Shown piece after piece: positions 46,445 through 58,060 of a DNA stretch of 64,000 nucleotides. Below the pieces are notes generated by a model, which saw only the letters and a program-made list of their open reading frames with translations, was not told where the DNA came from and searched no databases. Origin of the DNA: Hirsutella rhossiliensis (lineage: Eukaryota; Ascomycota; Sordariomycetes; Hypocreales; Ophiocordycipitaceae); NCBI RefSeq assembly GCF_020360975.1, contig NW_025408668.1, forward strand, positions 124,001 to 188,000. The letters run 5' to 3'. Numbering within the stretch: the stretch's first letter is position 1; each line of letters opens with the position of its first letter. A program made the position numbers and the translations under genes.

Positions 46445-47395
46445 GTAGTTCTTAGGTATTTTCTTTTAGTTTATATCCCTTTTACTTAAAAAGGTATTCC
46501 TATTACTAACCTTATTTTCTTATATTTAGTATTTATTTAGCTTTATATTCTTAATTATTATTAAATTTAATTTTATCCTATAGTTTAGCGTTTTATAGTA
46601 CTAGTTCTAATAATAAGATATAAAATATTATATATATCTATATTATTAATAGTAGCGAAAGTTTATAGTTAACTTTTAAAATAGCTTTCTTAACTTTAAA
46701 CGGTCTAAGTTTCTTAAAATCTAATTTATTACTTAGTCGTTTTATTTTAATATTTCGTTATATAAGGTAGACTATATCTCCCTCTTAAAAGATTAGTCCC
46801 TATAATCTTTTCCGATTATAATAAGTAGATATTCGTTCTCTAATAAATTAAAGTTCTTATTATATTTCTTTATATAATTTTTATAGCTAATTTACTTATA
46901 GTATCGCTCGTTCTACTTATAGTCCTTATTAAGTAACCTTAAATACTTCTAGGTTATATCTATAATTAGTATATACTAGTAAGAGCTTAGTTATTTCTAT
47001 AACTAAGCTATTATAAGCTAGTTACGCTATTAGTAGCTATTTAACTTAATCGTTTTATTCGTAGCTAATATAGTATTATAAATATTATTTAAGTATTTAG
47101 TTAAGTCGTTTTATTTATCCATTTATTTATAAGTAATAAGCTATACTAAGCTTATATTTCGTCCTTAATTATACTATAAGAGCTTACTAAAACTTAGCTA
47201 TAAATATATTTCCTTTATTAAAGATAATCTTATTCGGTAGTTTATAACTACTAATAATAGTTCGTAGGAATATATATACTAGCTCTTCTATATTACTTAC
47301 TTCTTTATATAGTAAGAAGTACCTATACTTTATTAGTCTATTAGTAATAACGAATATACTATTATACTTAACGTTAGTTATAGGTTCTTTTAATA
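46445..47395 (-). mobile_element. Ty3 copy C, 3' part of pol (left of the copia insertion)
   Basis: Close match of about 10,040-10,990 in element A (integrase C-terminal region), minus strand. It is interrupted by the copia element at 47,401 and resumes at 53,753. Confidence 0.75.
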
Positions 47396-47400
47396 GTAAT

Positions 47401-47877
47401 TATCGCGAAGCGTGGCCTGATTTTATAGTTCTCGGAGATATCCCTTAGCACGAGGGACCTAGGAAGCTAAAAAACAGGTTTTAAGGAAGGAGCTAAAAGG
47501 AGGTGCAGAGAGGAGGGTAGGGGTAAGAGGGGAAGCAGAAGTAGCGATAGCTTCCTATAGAGGTAGCGAGAGATAAGACGGATATGCCGGCAACGGCTAG
47601 AAAGGAGGGGAAAAAACTAGTAAAAAGCTCGGTAGTCGAAAGGATATTAGTAGCTTCTTTAAGTAGGATCTTCTTTATTAATTAAGATGCTAGATAGGTA
47701 TAAAGAGGGGCGTTAGATAGAGGAAAGAAGGATAATTAAGGAAATATAATAATTACTCCCTTGCCGTAATTGCTGCTCCCGTAAGAATTAAATCTCTCTA
47801 CCTTGCCTATCCGACCCCTTACTTCTAATTTTACCTTTATATATTTTTATGCACTTCTCGTATCTCTCTACGCGAGA
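47401..47877 (+). repeat. Copia 5' LTR (477 bp)
   Basis: Starts TATCGCGAAG (TG to TA). It pairs with 53,271-53,747 at identical length. It keeps more TG and CG sites than the 3' LTR in its second half. Confidence 0.88.
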
Positions 47878-47891
47878 GTTATAAGCCCGGG
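47878..47891 (+). other. Copia primer binding site, matches initiator-Met half-tRNA
   Basis: GTTATAAGCCCGGG directly after the 5' LTR. With one RIP change undone (TG to TA), its first 11 bases, GTTATGAGCCC, pair with GGGCUCAUAAC of the initiator tRNA-Met anticodon arm. Half-tRNA priming of this kind is known for Drosophila copia and yeast Ty5. Confidence 0.6.
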
Positions 47892-48049
47892 AGGAATAGT
47901 ATTCCTATACCTTCCGGCTACTATAAAAGGCACCCTTCTTATATCCCTCGTAGCTCCCTTTTACCCCTCTTACTAGAAAAGCCGATTTTTAACTAACTTT
48001 TCTGCCCCCTTTCTCCGTAACGATATCGAAAAACGACTCCTCTACTATC

Positions 48050-51000
48050 CCTATAGTCCGTAGGACGATTCTTATAGAGCCCTAAGATTAGGATAAGTAG
48101 GTAAAGGAGCTACGGGCTCGTATAGATAGAACTATCTATAATTTGGTCTTCTCTAATAAGCAGGACCCTCTCGAGCCCCCTCTTCGTCCTAGGGCAACGG
48201 ACTTTATAGAGGGAGCTACCCTCTTCTCCGAGCTAACCTCTATATAATAGAGAGCTTTTTCTACTGCCTTAGGTAACTACGAGAGTTACCGTAAGGAATA
48301 CCTTTACGAGATAAAGCTACTAACTGCTATACGCACGGCGATAACGGAATCCGTTAGTACCGTAAAGCTAATCTCTCTTCGAGAGGAAGAGACTCCTAGG
48401 CAGTAGCTTTTAAAGCTCGAGACCTTAATAGCTCCCTCGAGAGGTTATATAACTAACTATATTAGGAAGACCTATACGGCCTACCTAAGAGCTTTTTCTA
48501 CTAGGAACCTACTAGCTTCTTCGTAGCTAGCTAAGTAGGAAGAAATCCTCGAGGAAGCTAACTAATACTTCCTTATAGAAGCTCTTTCCGGCTAGTGGCT
48601 ATAGGATATATCTCTGCTAATAAAGCCTATTAGTAACGGTTACTTAACTATCTTTCGAGAAGCTAGCCGGGAACTAGATAAAGAGGCTGCTAGAGTATAA
48701 TAGCAAGCAGTCTTATTCCTTTATAGCTAGCACTCGACCTAGACGGCTCGACCTGCTGCCCCTGCAGCTGCTGCAGCCCCTATTGCTGCGGTTCCCGCTG
48801 CTGCTGCTGCGGCTGTTACCCCTCCGGCTCTACCTCCCTCGAGAGCCTTAACACCGTCTTTAACGGCTGCCCCGGTCCCGGGCCCGGCTTCGTATCTTAC
48901 TCCGGGCCCGGCTTTGCATCTTGCTCCGGGCCCGGCCCCGGCCCCGTTAGTTAGACCGGCCCGACTAGTCCCCTAATAGACCTTTTAGTCCGTTAGTCGA
49001 AAAATCAAGGAACTAGTCGAAATCGAACCTCTTCGTTAAAATTAGCAATAAGGGGTAAAAAGGGGGGGTTTTTAAGTAGACCTTCTAGATCGGGACAAGG
49101 ATTCCTCGAAGAAATAACGTACGAGGAGGAATCGACCTACCTACTAAGCATATAAAAAGCCCTATCGGCTAGAAGACTATTAGTAGGTCTTCGAGGAAAA
49201 CCGACCTAAAGGAATTAACCCTTTAAAGAGGCTACGAGAAATAGTATAATAGTCTCTTAAGGAGGACCCCTCGTTATAGAAGAAGATAGACGAGATTCGG
49301 GTTGCTAAGAAATAGCAACTAACGCCGCTGCCCTTATTCGAGCTATAAATTTAAGGAAAAATCGTTAGTATAGTAAATCCAGCATTCGTCTTCCCTATAG
49401 ATTAGCAAAACCAACCGTTAGAGCCCTTTAATTATCCCCTAAGAAAATCAGCTATCCTTAACTCTAGTGCTTCCCTCGATATTTATAATATACTCTTACG
49501 ATTCCGGTCCTTTAAGAAGGCATAGAGGGAATATCTTATTGCCGGGGAATTAACCGTATAGATAGAGGGATACGGAAGGGTGAATTTTACGATAAAATTA
49601 CCTAATAGGTCTTTACGAATTCTTCGACGAAAAAGGGTAGCTTTTTGCCCTCGATTTTTAATAAGCCTAATTTCCTTCCGCCTTCTTTAAGAGGAAGGAA
49701 TCTTCTAGGGTACGACGTCTAAACCTATAAGGCTAGTCTAGAAGAATTAGACTATTAGGCTTATCGAGGAGAAATTCGGTTAATTTATTCTCGAATTCCG
49801 ACCTATCCTTAGGAAGGAATCTCTCGAGAAGTTAGCTTTCCCTACTAAGAGGAATAGGTCTACTATAAAGGACCCTCTTCTAGCAGCCTAAGGAGACGGC
49901 ATTCTTTAGCACGCACGACTTAGTTACCCGGGCCCCCTAGCTTTATATAAGCTAGGTTAATAATAGGGCGTACGAATAAGGGGACTAAAGACCGTTGAAT
50001 GCGAATAATGCGGCTAAGGAAAGACTAAGAGACGAATTTCTAGACGAACGCCTTTATAGCCGGACCAGCCGTATAAGGAAATTTAGGTCGACTAGACCAA
50101 CGTCTCTAGGGATTAGGAAAGCTTCGTTAGGGTAATGTTTTTTATAGACGCTTTTTTAGGGATAGTTTTCCCCTATTTCTTACGGACCTACCTAAGTAAG
50201 TATAACTAGTCTACCCTCCGGGACTTTATTAACTAGATAAAATCCTACTTTAGCTACGAGGTAAAAAAGATATAGTCTAACGGAGAGCTATTTACGAAGG
50301 ATATCTTAAATTAGCTTCGAAAAAGGGGCATTTTACCCCTCCTATTAGCACTAAATACCTAGGCCTAGAACGGAGGGGCAAAAAGATTAGGGGGTGCTAT
50401 AATAGAAAGGGCCCGTATAATAAGACTTACTATAAGGCTTCTATACGACCTTTAGAGGGAAGTCGTTAAGACTGCCTATTACCTTCGGAACTAGACCCTA
50501 AGGGACCCTAGGGGACTAAGGGACTATAGGGACCTAGAGACCCTTTTTAAGACCTAAGGAATAGACTAGAAATCCCCCCTCGAGCTCTTTATAAAGAAGA
50601 GGGCCTCGCTAGCCTACCTTCGTGCCTATAGCTATAAGGCATACGTAATAACTACCGATATATAGCTAAAAAGAAAGAAGAAAAGAAAGCTTAATCTAAG
50701 AGCCTTTATTAGTTACCTCGTTAGTTATAATTCTATGAATATCTTCCGGATCTAGATTCCTCTTCTATAGAAGGTTATTTTAACTAAGGATATAATTTTC
50801 GACGAATCTAGCTTCTTCGATAGAAAGAGGGATTAATAACCCCTCTTACTCTCTTAACGTTAGCTAATTTAGAAGATTTAAATCCCCCCTTCCTAATAGT
50901 CTTAAGAAGAGGTCCTAGATAAAGAAACGGAAGAAGAAACCGACGTCGAAGTAGTTAAGGATAACGCCGACTTCGAAGAGGAAGCTGCTAGATTAGATGA

Positions 51001-53200
51001 TCTAGACGAAGAAGGAGACTATAGGAAAGCGGTAGAGCTAGAATACGCCTACCTACCTACGCCTCCTCCTACGTAAGAAGAAGATCTAGAAGCAGTTTTT
51101 TTAGTTAGTCTTCCTATCTCGACCCTTAAGGGGGTAGGAAAGGCACCTCTCTCGAAGGATTACCCGGCTGCCTTTTTATCCTTACTTCGAGAAGCAAAGG
51201 AAGGTATAGGGCCCGATATAAAAGAAGACTAACCTCTCCCTTATTTCGATCGTTTTTCCGACTTCTACCTAACGCTAATAGAAGACGGTTCCTATAGAGC
51301 GTTTATAGCAGGCCGGCTTTTTAAGCCTCTATTAGCAAGGAAGGTATATAAAAGAGACCTCCCGGACCTACTAGTAAACTAGAAGTAGCTAGAAAAACAC
51401 CCCTTTAGAGACTAGTTTTTCTAGGCCTAGAAAGACCACCTAGCCTTATACGAGGAGATAGGGTCTTTTAAAGAGGTCCTTAAGGAAAAGGTAAGAGGAA
51501 AATAGGTCCTTAGCTATAAGTAGGTCTTTATCTATAAGACTAATAAACACGGCTTCCTTTAAAAGTATAAAGCCCGGCTAGTTATCTATAGGAACTAGTA
51601 GGAAAAAGGGGATCTACCTACTAAGGCAACTACCTTAGTAGGGATGTCTTTTCGGACCCTTATAGCTATAGCAGCAGAATTCGATCTCGAACTTAATTAG
51701 ATAGATATAGTTAACGCCTTTATTAACTGCCTACTTAAGGAAGAAGAAGTTATCTATATACGCCTTCTACTAAGCTTCTAATAGCTAGGAAAGGTTCTAT
51801 AGCTTAGGAAAGCTCTATATAGATTATAAAGATCACCCCTTCTTTAGCAATAGCATTTAATAGGTTCCCTTAAAGCCCTAGGCTTTAAGAAAGTCCCTTA
51901 GGAACCGTGTATAATATAGAAGGGTAAAATCACGGTCTTTTTCTACGTCGACGATATTATCTAGGCGTACCTAAAAGAGGAAGAAGTTACTACTAGGGAG
52001 GCTATATAAGGCCTATAATAAAGGTATAAGATAACTAGGCTAGGGGAGCTAAAGTAGTTCCTAGGGATACGAATCCTTTAGAATAGGTCCTAATAAACTA
52101 TCTAGCTTACCTAGGACGCCTATATCGATAAGGTCGCTTATAAATTCCTCCTTAATTCCCTCGATAAGAAGCTTCCCTCTACGCCTATATTAGATAAAGA
52201 GCTTTTACCTAATCCGTCGTTTTAAGCTAGGGAGCAAGAGAAACACTAATATTAATAGAAGGTAGGCTCCCTGCTTTTTTTAGCTATTTCTACTAGACCG
52301 GATATCTCTTTTACGGTCTCCTAGCTAGCTAGGCATAACTAGAATCCTAGCCCTAGGCATTAAGAAGTAGTAGATAGACCTATCCTTTATCTCTATTTAA
52401 CGAGATTATATAGTCTGCGCCTAGGAGGGTAGGAAAGGAAGAAATTAGCTACCGAAATCTTCCTTTATTCGAGCGATTCGTCCTTTACGGATAATTCCTT
52501 AGATAGAAAGAGCTTATAAGGGTATATTATATCCCTTTTTAGAGGAACTATTACTTAGAGAGCTTCGAAGTAAGCTACCGTTACGACTTCTAGTATAGAG
52601 GTAGAGCTACTAGCTCTCTTAGAAGCGTTAAAAGAAGCGATTTTCCTTAGCCGGCTACTAATATCTCTACGACTATAAATTCCGACCCTATTAGCTATAG
52701 AATACGATAATATATAGACTATATAAATTCTTACGGAAAACAGTAAGTTATTAACCTAGCTATAGTATATCGATATTTACTAGTATTAGTTACGCTAAGA
52801 GGTCTAAAGGGGACTTATTTCCGTCTATTAGGTTCTAACAGTATTAATAAAAGCCGACGGTCTTACGAAGCCCCTACTAAAGTAGAAGCTAGCTGTCTTT
52901 TTATAGTAAATAAGGCTAGAAGACGTTTAAGAGAAGCTATCCTTAAAGGCCCGCCTTAAGAGTCTATAAGAGGAGCTAATAGCCCGTACGAGAAGGTAAC
53001 GTCTATAGCTAAAGAAAAGGAAGAGGTTTTTCCCTTTAGAGGGCCCCCTATTTTAATTAGGGTTTTCCCTTCTAAGAAGGCCCCCTTTCTTATAGGAATT
53101 TCCTTTTTAGGCCCCTTTTCCTAAGTAGGTCTAAAGAGCCTAGGGACCTAAAAGGCCCCTGCTTTCTCGAGTAAAGGGAGAAGTATAGAGCTAAGAACCT
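48050..53200 (+). pseudogene. Copia gag-pol, RIP-degraded
   Basis: Readable blocks: an Ala/Pro-rich gag segment at 48,755-48,965; protease ILNSSASLDIY (D-S-G region, G/A-shifted) near 49,450-49,485; GAG-pre-integrase HARLSHPGPLALYKLG near 49,908-49,955; integrase zinc region near 50,000-50,045; reverse transcriptase at about 51,430-52,130 with FIYKTNKHGF, DIVNAFIN and FYVDDI near 51,943; RNase H at about 52,370-52,960 with LATEIFLYSSDSSFTDN and a TSSIEVELLALLEALKEA block. Gln and Trp codons are largely TAG/TAA. Confidence 0.85.
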
Positions 53201-53260
53201 CCTCATACGCTTACTAGCCCGAAGCCGTATTAGCTATGCCCTTAAGGGGTAGGCTATAGC

Positions 53261-53270
53261 TAAGGGGGTG
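53261..53270 (+). other. Copia polypurine tract
   Basis: TAAGGGGGTG immediately before the 3' LTR TGTCGCG; short purine-rich primer site. Confidence 0.6.
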
Positions 53271-53747
53271 TGTCGCGAAGCGTAGCCTAATTTCGTAGTT
53301 CTTAGAGATATCCCTTAGCACGAGGGACCTAGGAAGCTAAAAAACAGGTTTTAAGGAAGGAGCTAAAAGGAGGTATAGAGAGGAGGGTAGGGGTAAGAGG
53401 GGAAGTAAAAGTAGCGATAGCTTCCTATAGAGGTAGCGAGAGATAAGACGGATATGCCGGCAATAGCTAGAAAGGAAGGGAAAAAACTAGTAAAAAGCTC
53501 GGTAGTCGAAAGGATATTAGTAGCTTCTTTAAGTAGGATCTTCTTTATTAATTAAGATACTAGATAGGTATAAAGAGGGGCGTTAGATAAAGGAAAGAAG
53601 GATAATTAAGGAAATATAATAATTACTCCCCTACTATAATTGCTGCTCCTATAAGAATTAAATCTCTCTGCCCTACCTATCTAACCCCTTACTTTTAATT
53701 TTACCTTTATATATTTTTATATACTTCTTATATCTCTCTATATAAGA
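53271..53747 (+). repeat. Copia 3' LTR (477 bp)
   Basis: Starts with intact TGTCGCGAAG. Compared with the 5' LTR it has many extra TG-to-TA and CG-to-TA changes (for example CTATATAAGA for CTACGCGAGA at its end). The differences read are transitions. Confidence 0.88.
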
Positions 53748-53752
53748 GTAAT

Positions 53753-54073
53753 ACCTTTATAATATAATTAAAAGCTATTAAATCCTATAGTTTCTTTAGT
53801 ACTAGTAGCGGTTATAATTCTCTATATAGTTTATATCGCTTAGCTTTACTTTATATATAAAGTTTATATACTTTAATAACTTATTATATTACTTTTTTAA
53901 GCTATAAGAAGTTATATTATTATTTAATCCGCTTTATTAATCTTTAGATTCCTTAGTATCTATATATTAGATATTTATATATATCTTATATAACTTTATC
54001 TTATAATTCTAGCAGTATTTAGATTTTATTTTTATATATTAAAACTTTTAAATATTTTATATTATATCCGTTA
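53753..54073 (-). mobile_element. Ty3 copy C, pol fragment right of the copia insertion
   Basis: Match of about 10,996-11,310 in element A. It ends abruptly where the LINE begins, so the rest of copy C is missing. Confidence 0.7.
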
Positions 54074-56796
54074 TATAACGAATAATAAGTAAAACTTCTC
54101 GCGAAACCGATATACGCTTATAGCGGGTGCGCATCGCGACTAAAACACTAACTAATACTAGGAATTAATTTAGCAGTATTAATTACCCTTAGTAACGATA
54201 CTACGCTAAGGCCGAGGGGTAGGTAGACGTAGTGGCGGCCCTTAACGCACCGGGCTCGATTAGAGCGCGTGGCGCGAAGAGACGCTACCCGAATTTATAC
54301 ACCCCGATAGAGCGAGTTAATAAACCCGAAGCAGCGATGCGATACCGGCCCAGGCGCCGAGCGACCCCGTAGAAAAAGCAGCATACGACGAACTCGCGGG
54401 CTTTATCCTAAGCGCATAGTTCGGCAGGGTATAGGCAGTAGTCGAACGGCTCTCTAGGGCGAAGAGCCGCGCCGGCAGCGCGTCGTCGGCGGTGCTCCGC
54501 GCGAACGAGAGCTTTAAGACGATAATCCGGGATATAATTAAGGAGGCAGTTAAGGAAGAACTCCGCCTAGGCATCGCTTTAGGCCTAGGGGGCCCTAAGC
54601 GAACCTAGGCCGCGGTCGTAGCCGAGACTAAGGGACCGACCTAATACGAAGCTATAGTAAAATAGGTCCTACCGCGCTATAAACGCGAGATTATCGTGGT
54701 CCCTACTAGGGCACCGCCCGAAATCCTAAGCCGCGAACCGAAGGATATAGTAAAGGCGGTAAACACGGCCCTAAAAGCCACGAGCGCTATAGCGGCGAGG
54801 CGCCTCTAAAGCGGAGATATCGCGGTTATATTTAATACCGCGGCGAGAGCCTATTAAAGGGACTAAGGCTAGGTTAAGGCCGTGTTCGGACCGGAGGCTA
54901 CGATCTCCCGCCGCGCGTATACGGTAGTCGCAAAGAACGTCCCCTTAGAGGTAGCGATAGTAGATAGGGAGCGATTGCTCTATAAGATTATAGAGGCGAA
55001 TAAAGTCGAGGTCCTCTAGGCCTAGGCGCTACGCCCCCGATCTAAGATATCGACGGCGACGACTATACTTATTAGGGTCGGTAGCCTAGAAGAGGCTAAT
55101 AGGCTCTACGACCTAGGCCTAGTCCTCGAAGTATAGATCTTCCGATATAAACCTTACGACGAGTCGGTCTAACTATAGAGGTGCTATAACTACTATAGAT
55201 ATAGCTATATCGCTAGGCGATATATATCGATATAACTCTATGGCCGATATAGGAGCACGGTATATAACGGAGGCAAGGATAAATATAGGGCTAAGAAGGG
55301 CGAAATCCCCTATAACTATATCTTATACTAAGGGGACTACCTATCGTAGACCCGGACCTACCCCGTAGCGAATAAAGCCTAGGAAAAGGCGAGGGAAAAC
55401 TACCTACGTTAACCCTAACGGTTCGCGAATACCTAGACGTACGCCGAGTAATAGGTGCTCCCTACCGTCGAAACCTAGGGCGTTCCTAAATCGACTATAG
55501 TCCGGAAGCAGGGACTAGGTAGACCGCGCTAGGATAAGAGGTCGAGCTCGAGACACCCGCTAGCTAGCAGGGCTAGGGAGGCCGAACTAAGTACGAACGA
55601 TATTTATAGGTATAGTAGATAGAGAAGCGCTAGGAGATAGAGCGCCTCCCTCCCTATATAGACGACCCCTTTTACCCTAACCTTACCTATATATAACTAA
55701 AAGTACTATTCTAGAATATATAGAAGAGATATAAGCTAGCTCGGTTAGCGCTTTACTACTAGGCCGGCTTCGACCTAATAGTACTATAGGAAGTAGAAGC
55801 TATACCGGGAGGCGGCCCCCCCCCCCTTAGAGCGGCGCCTTATAGCCTAGTCTATAGGGAGGGGAGGTACGCGCTATATATATATAAAAGGCTCGGGCCG
55901 GGGACTTAGTCGCCCCGGTCTAGACTAGACTAAAGCGAGGTAATTTTCGGGGATAGCACTAAACTACGGGCGATTTACTTACTACTAGGGGCCGCGAGGG
56001 TAGGAGCGCTACGCGACCTAAGCGTAATCGAACCGGAGCACCCTATAGTAATAGTAAGGGACTTTAATATCTATTACCCGCTCTAGGACGGATACGATAG
56101 AACCTTAGATAGCGCGATATAACTTATATAGGAGGCGATAAGGCTACGACTTAAACTCGCTACCCTAAGAGGGGAGTATATAAGATTCTTCTATAGCTAA
56201 AGGGATAGTACTATCGACCTAGCTTAGGCAATGCCGGAGACCGGAACACGGTATACCGGGCCCGACCTAGACCTAACCGGGTTAGACTATATCCCTTAAA
56301 CTATTATACTATAGGTCGATACCTAGGCCTAGGCACCTAAACCGGCCCTAAGGTAGAAAGAAGCGGAAGTAAAGCTAGTCGAAGCCGAGACCACGTCCTA
56401 GCTAGGACTATACTAGCTAATACTCTAGACGCCTAAGGATATCGATAAGGACCTAGACTACGTCTTCGCTACTCTAGCGTAGATCGCGATAGCTATAGTT
56501 CCGCGCTAAGGGCGAGCATTACCTAAGGGCAACGTATAGTTTACCCCGGAGGTAGGGAGGGCGACGAGGGAGGCTAAGAGGGCGAGGAGGAAGTATAGGC
56601 GGAAAAGGAATAAGGCGAACTAGGAAGACCTATATAAGGCGTCTATAGCTTAAAAGCGGACCGTTTATAAGGCGAGGAGGGCCTACTAGCGCGAGTTCCT
56701 AGAGGAATTTAGCGCCGATAATACTAAGCTCTAGAATATAGAGAGGTAGGTAAGACTCCGTAGTAGGCTACTACCGGAACCGACCTATATCCTACC
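54074..56796 (+). mobile_element. Tad-like non-LTR retrotransposon (LINE), 3' part missing
   Basis: Plus-strand ORF1-like region with a CCHC zinc-knuckle relic near 55,172-55,235 (RCYNYYRYSYIARR, with Cys/His changed to Tyr). An APE-type endonuclease then runs at about 55,900-56,500 with VRDFNIYYPLWDGYDR and RDSTIDLA. A TPEVGRATREAKRARRK segment follows. Reverse transcriptase is absent because the element is cut at 56,797 by the LTR of copy B. It is RIP-altered, but many CpG remain. Confidence 0.8.
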
Positions 56797-57276
56797 TATA
56801 ATAACCGGTGTTATTCTTAAGGGATAAACCTATCGAGGGGTTTATATTAGCAGATATAATAGGGCGTAGTCTAAGCAATAATATATACGTTACGTTAGTA
56901 ATAAGTCGGAGGTTATAGACCGTAGACTATAACTAGGTAATTAAGTAATCGGAATTAGAGATAAGATTATAATAGAGATCGTAATAATTATATTAAAAGC
57001 TATCGAGCTATCTATCTAAAGGAGTGTTCCGTTCCTTCCTTATATATCTCGAGAGCTTCCCTAGATCGCCGAGAGCACTAGGTGATCCCGTCGCCTAGGA
57101 GCGCTAGGGCGCTAGGGCGATCCTACGATCCTAGCCGTAGAGCGTTAGAGCGCTAGAGTAACCCGTCGCTCTAAACTTAATTAGCCCGTCGGTCTATCTA
57201 ATATTCCTTGCTCCTTACGTTACGTGTCCTCGTAATATATGCTAGTCCCGCGGTTCGCTAGACCGTAGTCGTAATA
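56797..57276 (-). repeat. Ty3 copy B LTR (3' LTR)
   Basis: About 480 bp, starts TATAATAACC. It has the same middle segment as the 8,783 LTR (subtype I) but more CG/TG preserved, for example CTCGAGAG at 57,048 where copy A reads CTTAAGAG at 9,023. Confidence 0.75.
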
Positions 57277-57299
57277 GGATGCCTCCCCTCCTTTTAGTC
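57277..57299 (-). other. Polypurine tract of copy B
   Basis: Minus-strand A/G run directly upstream of the 3' LTR, same position and length as at 9,253 and 45,683. Confidence 0.68.
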
Positions 57300-57511
57300 T
57301 TGCCCTTAAGACCTGCTGCCTTAGCCGCCGTGTATAAATATACCCTTATCGCGTCGTGCGTAAGTATGCTGTTCCTTATTCCTTTATCCTTTCGGGATAT
57401 GCTGCTAATAGTATGTCTAGTCGTGTTTAAAAATCCCGTTCTTATAATTCCGATAAATCGCGTTAACGATTAGAGCTAGCATCCTAGACCGAGATCTACG
57501 GTATTAAAATT

Positions 57512-58060
57512 ATGCCTTGCTCCTATTGTTTTCGGTTAGGCCTAACTTATAAGGTCGGCGAGCGTTCTAATCGGTGTTCCGAATATGCCTCTATAGGCCG
57601 TTCTTATAATAGGTGCAATATAGCGTCCGCCCGTTCGTTTTATCCTTTCCTTCCCTATTATTCCTTTTCGCTAATATTCCTTCTTTTTCTAGTTCGTCGT
57701 ATTATAAATTAATAGCAAAAGATTAATTCGGACGAACGGAAAGTAGAAGAAGCGTTAGAGGAAGCGATAGCTCGCCTAGCTTAGATTAGGAAATAGAAGC
57801 GTTTCCTAAAGGACCGAGGTAGTAAGTTGTTTTAGCGGGGTATATAAGCTATTAATAAAGAAGATAGTATAACGCGTTCTTCTCGAGACGAATTAGTTCG
57901 TTTATTAAATAAGGAAACTATTGCTATTAGCGAGGTTTAATCGTTTAGTGCCTTAGACGTATTAGACTAGGATGCTATTCTTAGTAACCTTATATTTCCG
58001 AGTAAGGGTTCGCTTAGTAGAACTATCGAAGTAGAGAACCGTAGTAGGTTAAGTGCTTAA
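57512..58060 (+). pseudogene. Antisense zinc-cluster-like ORF of copy B, best preserved
   Basis: 183 codons on the plus strand, opposite to pol, with an intact ATG (MPCSYCFRLGLTYKVG). Cys codons at residues 3, 6 and 22 survive; residues 13, 25 and 32 are TAT, the RIP product of TGT. Spacing is C-x2-C-x6-C-x8-C-x2-C-x6-C, as in fungal Zn(II)2Cys6 factors (57,518-57,607). The first stops, TAA TAG at 57,710, fit former CAA CAG. In the same frame a helical charged region follows (ERKVEEALEEAIARLA, then KRFLKDRGSKLF), and the end is near RLSA. A former DNA-binding or nucleic-acid-binding product is plausible. Its function is unknown. Confidence 0.65.

Larger units (their letters stand above)
47396..53752 (+). 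mobile_element. Complete Ty1/copia element inserted in copy C
   Basis: Bounded by a 5-bp target duplication GTAAT (47,396-47,400 and 53,748-53,752) and two 477-bp LTRs. Removing it restores continuity with the uninterrupted sequence of element A near 10,990. Internal order (plus strand): gag with an Ala/Pro-rich part, protease, integrase, reverse transcriptase, RNase H. That PR-IN-RT-RH order is diagnostic of copia. It carries many RIP-type stops, so it is inactive, but it is less mutated than element A. Confidence 0.9.

Noticed and set aside
54317..54574. 85-codon minus-strand frame in the LINE
   Set aside because: The LINE domains read on the plus strand; this frame is Ser/Ala-rich shadow coding in a mutated repeat.
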